Shown here piece by piece: positions 59,692 through 64,000 of a DNA stretch of 64,000 bases. A program made the position numbers and the translations under genes. Position 1 is the first letter of the stretch. The number at the start of each line of letters is the position of its first letter. The DNA comes from Kluyvera genomosp. 3. GTDB taxonomy: Bacteria > Pseudomonadota > Gammaproteobacteria > Enterobacterales > Enterobacteriaceae. The notes under the pieces are model-generated. The model was given only the letters and a program-made list of their open reading frames with translations, did no database searches and had not been told where the DNA came from. Where the stretch lies: contig CP022114.1 of assembly GCA_002211745.1 (NCBI GenBank), positions 868,001 through 932,000 on the forward strand, read 5' to 3'.

Positions 59692-60485
59692 ATGAAACAG
59701 TATCTCGAACTGATGCAGAAGGTGCTCGATGAGGGCACCCAGAAAAATGACCGCACCGGCACCGGTACGCTCTCTATTTTTGGCCACCAGATGCGCTTTA
59801 ACCTGCAAGAAGGTTTCCCGCTGGTGACCACCAAGCGCTGCCATCTGCGCTCTATCATCCACGAACTGCTGTGGTTCCTGCAGGGCGACACCAATGTTGC
59901 CTACCTGCATGAAAATAACGTCAGCATCTGGGATGAATGGGCCGATGAGAACGGCAACCTTGGCCCAGTCTACGGCAAACAGTGGCGCGCCTGGCCGACG
60001 CCGGATGGCCGTCATATCGACCAGATCACTACCGTCATGAACCAGCTGAAAAACGACCCGGACTCGCGCCGTATCATCGTTTCGGCGTGGAACGTCGGCG
60101 AGCTGGATAAGATGGCGCTGGCGCCGTGTCACGCCTTCTTCCAGTTCTACGTGGCAGACGGCAAACTCTCCTGTCAGCTCTACCAGCGCTCTTGCGATGT
60201 GTTCCTCGGCCTGCCGTTTAACATCGCCAGCTATGCGCTGCTGGTGCATATGATGGCGCAGCAGTGCGACCTGGAAGTGGGGGACTTCGTCTGGACTGGC
60301 GGGATACTCACCTGTACAGCAACCACATGGAACAGACCGCGCTGCAGCTGACGCGCGAACCACGCGCGCTGCCGAAGCTGGTGATTAAACGCAAACCTGA
60401 TTCTATTTTCGACTACCGCTTTGAAGACTTCGAAATCGAAGGCTACGACCCGCATCCGGGTATCAAAGCGCCGGTGGCGATTTAA
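59692..60485 (+). CDS. thyA: ThyA, thymidylate synthase (one frameshift)
   Basis: Converts dUMP to dTMP with methylene-tetrahydrofolate. It has 264 residues after correction, exactly the E. coli length. The catalytic cysteine is in [13 protein letters not shown], and the dUMP-phosphate-binding arginine is in [15 protein letters not shown]. The break at 60301-60303 is a missing G in [15 protein letters not shown]. It is co-transcribed with lgt and ends at a strong terminator. Confidence 0.95.
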
Positions 60486-60496
60486 TCTTCCTGACC

Positions 60497-60531
60497 GAAA
60501 AACGGCGCTGCTCTCAGCGCCGTTTTTTTAT
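60497..60531 (+). terminator. Terminator of lgt-thyA
   Basis: AAAAACGGCGCTG CTCT CAGCGCCGTTTTTTTA: a long GC stem with a seven-T tail. Confidence 0.9.
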
Positions 60532-60653
60532 TTTCTGAATGCTGCTTCCCGTATATTTGTAACCCGCTGCAACTTGTTCACCTTTTTCCGAAGCCCGCGT
60601 AAAACGCGTAATACGCGCTCGCGCTTTGTTGCTCATCGCAGGAAACTGCCGCC

Positions 60654-61112
60654 ATGAACAGAGAACAGGGCTACACCCTTATCGAAACCTTAATCGCCTT
60701 GACGCTGGTGCTCATCCTTGGCGCTTCTGGCCTGTATGGCTGGCGCAGCTGGCAGCAAGAACAGCGTTTGTGGCAAACCGCCAGTGCGCTACGGGACTAT
60801 CTGCTTTATCTGCGTAACGATGCCAACTGGCATAACCGAGACCGTCGGCTACGGGTTAACCACGAAGCACAGGGCTGGTGCCTCACCGCGGACGATGCGG
60901 TGCTGGAAGGCTGCCCTAAGGGAAACCCGGCTATTTTCAAGCCGCCGTGGACCGAGGTTTCGCTCAGCAAAATGACGCCAAACCTGACTTTCTTCGGCCT
61001 GCGTAATACCGCGTGGGCGGGGAGCCTGATGGTGTCGAGCGAGGCGGGGAGCTGGACGGTTGTTATCTCCAGTTGGGGGCGAATTCGCCTGTGTGAGGGG
61101 GCGACATGCTGA
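60654..61112 (+). CDS. ppdA: PpdA, prepilin-type protein
   Basis: Type IV pilin-like protein of 152 residues, intact. The short leader MNREQG precedes the cleavage site and YTLIETLIALTLVLILGA, with the pilin glutamate at mature position 5. It is first of the ppdA-ppdB-ygdB-ppdC-recC cluster, overlapping ppdB by seven bases. These minor pseudopilin-like proteins are processed by a prepilin peptidase in E. coli. Confidence 0.92.
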   Translation: MNREQGYTLIETLIALTLVLILGASGLYGWRSWQQEQRLWQTASALRDYLLYLRNDANWHNRDRRLRVNHEAQGWCLTADDAVLEGCPKGNPAIFKPPWTEVSLSKMTPNLTFFGLRNTAWAGSLMVSSEAGSWTVVISSWGRIRLCEGATC

Positions 61113-61658
61113 TGCGAGGTTTCTCATTGCTGGAAGTATTGATCGCCATGGCTATCAGCAGCGTATTGCTGCTTGGCGCGTCACGCTTTCTCCCGCGCTC
61201 CAGCGGGCGTACTGGCGCAGACGCAGCAGCAAACGCTGGAAGACGATCTCTGGCAGCGAGTGTTCACGGTCGCGAAGCATTTGCAGCGCGCTGGGTACTG
61301 TGGGGATGACGACTGCGGCGGCGAAGCGTTGCAGATTGCGCAGCAGGGGCAGTGCGTGATTGCCCGCTGGGATGGCGACAGCAATGGTCTCTGGCAAACG
61401 TCTCCCGCCGACGAGGCTGACAGCATTGGCTTTCGGCTACAGTCCGGCGTGCTGGAAACGCTACGTGGCGCGACCACCTGCGAAGGAAAAGGGTGGGACA
61501 AAATGACCGATCCCGCAGCGCTCACGGTGACGAGCTTTCAGGTGGTGCGCCATGCATTTAGCGGTTTTCCGCCCGAGCTTGCTATTACGTTGTTGGCAAC
61601 CGGTACGCGCGGCGGCAGGGTAATCGCGCAGTACGGCGTGACGGGATACAACCAGTGA
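61106..61658 (+). CDS. ppdB: PpdB, prepilin-type protein (two frameshifts)
   Basis: Pilin-like protein of about 184 residues after correction. Leader MLMRG, then FSLLEVLIAMAISSVLLLGA, the conserved pilin N-terminus with glutamate five. Two bases are missing close together (C-run near 61193, G-run near 61206), which scrambles the segment after FLPALQRG. The rest reads VLAQTQQQTLEDDLWQRVF to GYNQ. ATG 61106 and ATG 61112 are both possible starts. It overlaps ygdB by four bases. Confidence 0.88.
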
Positions 61659-62028
61659 ATGCCGAGCGCGGCGTTTCGTCGCTGGCCATGGTGCTGATGC
61701 TGCTGGTGCTCGGCAGCCTGATGCTACAGGGGCTGAATCAGGCGCAGCGCCAGCGGTTGGCGATGGTGAACGACGAAAGCCTGGCGATACAGCGCACGGC
61801 GCAGGCGCATTCGGCGTTGCAGTGGGGATGCGCCAACCATGGGGAACTGAAGCGGGAACCCAGTGTATGACCTATGCCGCAGATACCCGTGTTTGTCTGC
61901 GCTTATTGACCGACGGCACGCTGTTGCTGATAGCACAAAGCGACGGTTTCTCGCTATGGCAATCGGGGCGTTGGGCCGCCGGTAACCTTCAGTTTTCAGC
62001 CCATGGCTGGAGTGATTTTTGTCCCTGA
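61655..62028 (+). CDS. ygdB: YgdB (DUF2509), pilus-cluster protein (one frameshift)
   Basis: Small protein of about 124 residues after correction with an N-terminal membrane helix (SSLAMVLMLLVLGSLML), resembling the PilX class of pilus-assembly proteins. GTG 61655 overlaps the ppdB stop. The break at 61827-61829 is a missing G, and WGMRQPWGTEAG then connects the two parts. The exact role is not known. The position between ppdB and ppdC matches E. coli. Confidence 0.88.
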
Positions 62029-62041
62029 AGGAGGCGCTACT

Positions 62042-62362
62042 ATGCCAGACACCCTGAAATCACGCGGTTTTAGCCTGCCCGAGGTGATGCTGGCCATGTT
62101 GTTAATGGTGATGGTGGTGACGGCGCTGGGCGGATACTACCGCGCGTTGGCCGCCGGTAACACTCAGCTTAATCAGTATCGTCAGATGTGGCGCTATGCA
62201 TGGGATCAAGCGCAGCAACTGGCCGCGCCGCTGCCGGAAGGCTGGAACAGCCAGCGGGTACAGACATCGTCACAACGTTGTGTCAGCATCAATGCTACTA
62301 TTACCACCCCCATGGGCAGGCAAGGGCGTTTAACGCGTCTGCATTGCCCGGTCAGTCAGTAG
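62042..62362 (+). CDS. ppdC: PpdC, prepilin-type protein
   Basis: Pilin-like protein of 106 residues, intact. Leader MPDTLKSRG, then FSLPEVMLAMLLMVMVVTALGG with the conserved glutamate. ATG 62042 follows GAAGGAGG, better than the upstream in-frame ATG at 62003. It closes the minor-pilin set and is followed 12 bases later by recC. Confidence 0.9.
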   Translation: MPDTLKSRGFSLPEVMLAMLLMVMVVTALGGYYRALAAGNTQLNQYRQMWRYAWDQAQQLAAPLPEGWNSQRVQTSSQRCVSINATITTPMGRQGRLTRLHCPVSQ

Positions 62363-62374
62363 TCAGGAGCGAAT

Positions 62375-64000
62375 ATGTTAAGGGTCTACCACTCCAACCG
62401 TCTGGACGTGCTGGAAGCGTTAATGGAATTTATCGTGGAGCAGGACCGGCTGGCTGACCCCTTCGAGCCTGAAATGATCCTCGTGCAGAGTACCGGGATG
62501 GCGCAATGGCTACAGATGACGCTCTCCCAGCGATTTGGTATCGCCGCTAACATCGATTTCCCGCTGCCCGCGAGCTTTATCTGGGACATGTTTACCCGCG
62601 TTTTGCCCGAGATTCCCGGCGAGAGCGCCTTTAATAAGCAAAGCATGAGCTGGAAGCTGATGACGCTGCTGCCGGGCATGCTGGACGACGAGGCTTTTAC
62701 GCCGCTGCGCCACTATCTGACTGACGATGCCGATAAACGCAAGCTGTTCCAGCTGGCCTCACGGGTGGCCGATCTGTACGACCAGTATCTGGTCTATCGC
62801 CCGCAGTGGCTCACGAAGTGGGAAGCCGGAGAGTTAGTGGATGACGTCGGTGAGGCGCAGCAGTGGCAGGCTCCGCTATGGAAAGCGCTGGTGGAGCACA
62901 CCGCAGCGCTGGGGCAGCCGCAGTGGCACCGCGCCAATCTCTACCAACGCTTTATCGACACGCTGGAAAACAGCAGCGAGAAACCTGACGGGCTGCCGTC
63001 GCGGGTGTTTATCTGCGGAATCTCAGCGCTGCCGCCGGTGTATCTGCACGCGCTACAGGCGCTCGGCAAGCATGTGGATATCTACGTGCTGTTCACCAAC
63101 CCGTGCCGCTATTACTGGGGTGACATTAAGGATCCGGCGTTCCTCGCCGGCTGATGGCGCGCCAGCGCCGACACTATCGTGAGCAGCGTGAACTGCCGTT
63201 ATTCCAGGACGCCAGCAGCGCGCCGGGGCTATTTAACGATAACGGTGAACAGGACGTCGGCAACCCGATGCTGGCCTCCTGGGGCAAACTGGGGCGCGAC
63301 TATATTTACTTGTTGGCGGGGCTGGAGCGCTATCAGGAGTTGGATGCGTTCGTCGATATCGAGCCGGATAACCTGCTGCACAATCTTCAATACGACGTGC
63401 TGGAGCTGAAAAACAGCGCAGTGGCCGGGCGCACCGCTGAAGAGTTTGCCTGGAGCGGCAACAAACGCACCCTGGCCACGATGACCGCAGCCTGACCGTC
63501 CACGTCTGCCACAGCCCGCAGCGCGAGGTGGAAGTATTGCACGACCGTCTGCTGGCGATGCTGGAGGCCGACCCGACGCTGACGCCGCGCGATATCATCG
63601 TGATGGTGGCGGACATCGACAGCTACAGCCCGTTTATCCAGGCCGTGTTTGGCAGCGCCACCGGCGAGCGCTATCTGCCTTACGCCATTTCCGACCGCCG
63701 CGCCCGTCAGGCGCACCCGGCAATGCAGGCATTTATTACTCTGCTTTCCCTACCGGACAGCCGCTTCACCAGCGAAGACGTGCTGGCGCTGCTCGACGTG
63801 CCGGTGCTGGCCACCCGTTTCAACATTGATGAAGCCGGTTTGCAGCATCTGCGCCAATGGGTCAGCGAATCTGGCGTGCGTTGGGGATGGACGACGACAA
63901 CGTGCGCGAACTCGATCTCCCGGCGACCGGGCAGCACACCTGGCGCTTTGGTCTAACGCGCATGCTGCTGGGTTACGCCATGGAAAGCCGCCAGGGCGAG
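62375..64000 (+). CDS. recC: RecC, exonuclease V gamma subunit, N-terminal part (three frameshifts)
   Basis: Subunit of RecBCD that recognises Chi; only about the first 540 of some 1120 residues lie in the window. The start MLRVYHSNRLDVLEALMEF is that of RecC, followed by STGMAQWLQMTLSQRFGIAANI and PASFIWDMFTRVLPEIP, parts of the dead helicase domain 1. Breaks lie near 63150 (GGG to GG, giving LAGLMARQ), near 63480 (uncertain base) and at a G-run near 63886 (giving RWGMDDDNVRELDL). The last frame is open to the right edge. Confidence 0.92.

Noticed and set aside
1-64000. CRISPR arrays, tRNA or rRNA genes, prophage or integrative-element ends
   Set aside because: No regularly spaced repeats, no cloverleaf ending in CCA near an integrase, and no integrase gene were seen. 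The only mobile element that I can support is the IS481-family insertion.

Overview
The window is enterobacterial chromosome. The right part keeps the Escherichia coli 64-min order in reverse: ppdA-ppdB-ygdB-ppdC-recC, thyA, lgt, ptsP, rppH, mutH, ygdQ, ygdR, tas, lplT, aas, omrA/omrB, galR, lysA, lysR, ygeA, araE, kduD, kduI, yqeF, yqeG. Several accessory blocks, mostly for plant-polysaccharide use, sit inside this backbone. The combination (KdgM porins, two oligogalacturonate lyases, TogMNAB, KduI/KduD, KdgF) suggests a pectin-using Klebsiella/Raoultella/Enterobacter-type bacterium. The species is an inference and is not resolved here.

Layout. 1-2.7 kb: xyloside transporter (cut by the window edge) and GH43 beta-xylosidase, AT-richer than the rest. 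3.1-4.5 kb: LamB-type sugar porin. 4.6-7.75 kb: DeoR regulator with LysE exporter, a nucleoside deoxyribosyltransferase-like protein, a cupin and an AraC regulator. 8.3-9.05 kb: first KdgM porin. 9.2-11.6 kb: a membrane-anchored coiled-coil protein, yjdI, yjdJ, and a LysE exporter divergent from an Lrp-type regulator. 11.6-13.1 kb: fluoride riboswitch and CLC-F exporter. 13.2-17.2 kb: flavin monooxygenase plus ABC importer, probably for an organosulfur compound. 17.4-23.2 kb: mqo, yqeG, a PACE efflux pump with LysR regulator, yqeF. 23.6-38.6 kb: pectin block (kdgM2, an IS481-family element, ogl1/kduID, araE, ogl2, togMNAB, a papain-like amidase, kdgF). 38.7-41.7 kb: ygeA, lysR, lysA. 41.7-47.1 kb: an inserted beta-glucoside locus (LacI regulator, PTS EIIC, GH1, UxuR-like GntR, GNAT). 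From 47.1 kb to the end: galR, OmrB/OmrA sRNAs and conserved housekeeping genes to recC, cut by the window end.

How the genes work together. KdgM brings oligogalacturonides across the outer membrane and TogMNAB across the inner membrane. Ogl splits unsaturated digalacturonate, KdgF and KduI convert the product, and KduD reduces it towards 2-keto-3-deoxygluconate. GAAAC-N3-GTTTC-type KdgR boxes precede kdgM1, kdgM2, ogl1, kduI, togM and kdgF, so the scattered genes probably form one regulon. KdgR itself is not in the window.

Sequence quality. About 30 otherwise well-conserved genes, including the essential lgt, are broken by single-base deletions. Nearly all of them fall in G/C runs, and restoring one base per run gives proteins of the expected family length. 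I treat these as homopolymer undercalls in the sequence, not real pseudogenes, and annotate each such gene over its full span. There are no rRNA genes, tRNA genes or CRISPR arrays that I can see.
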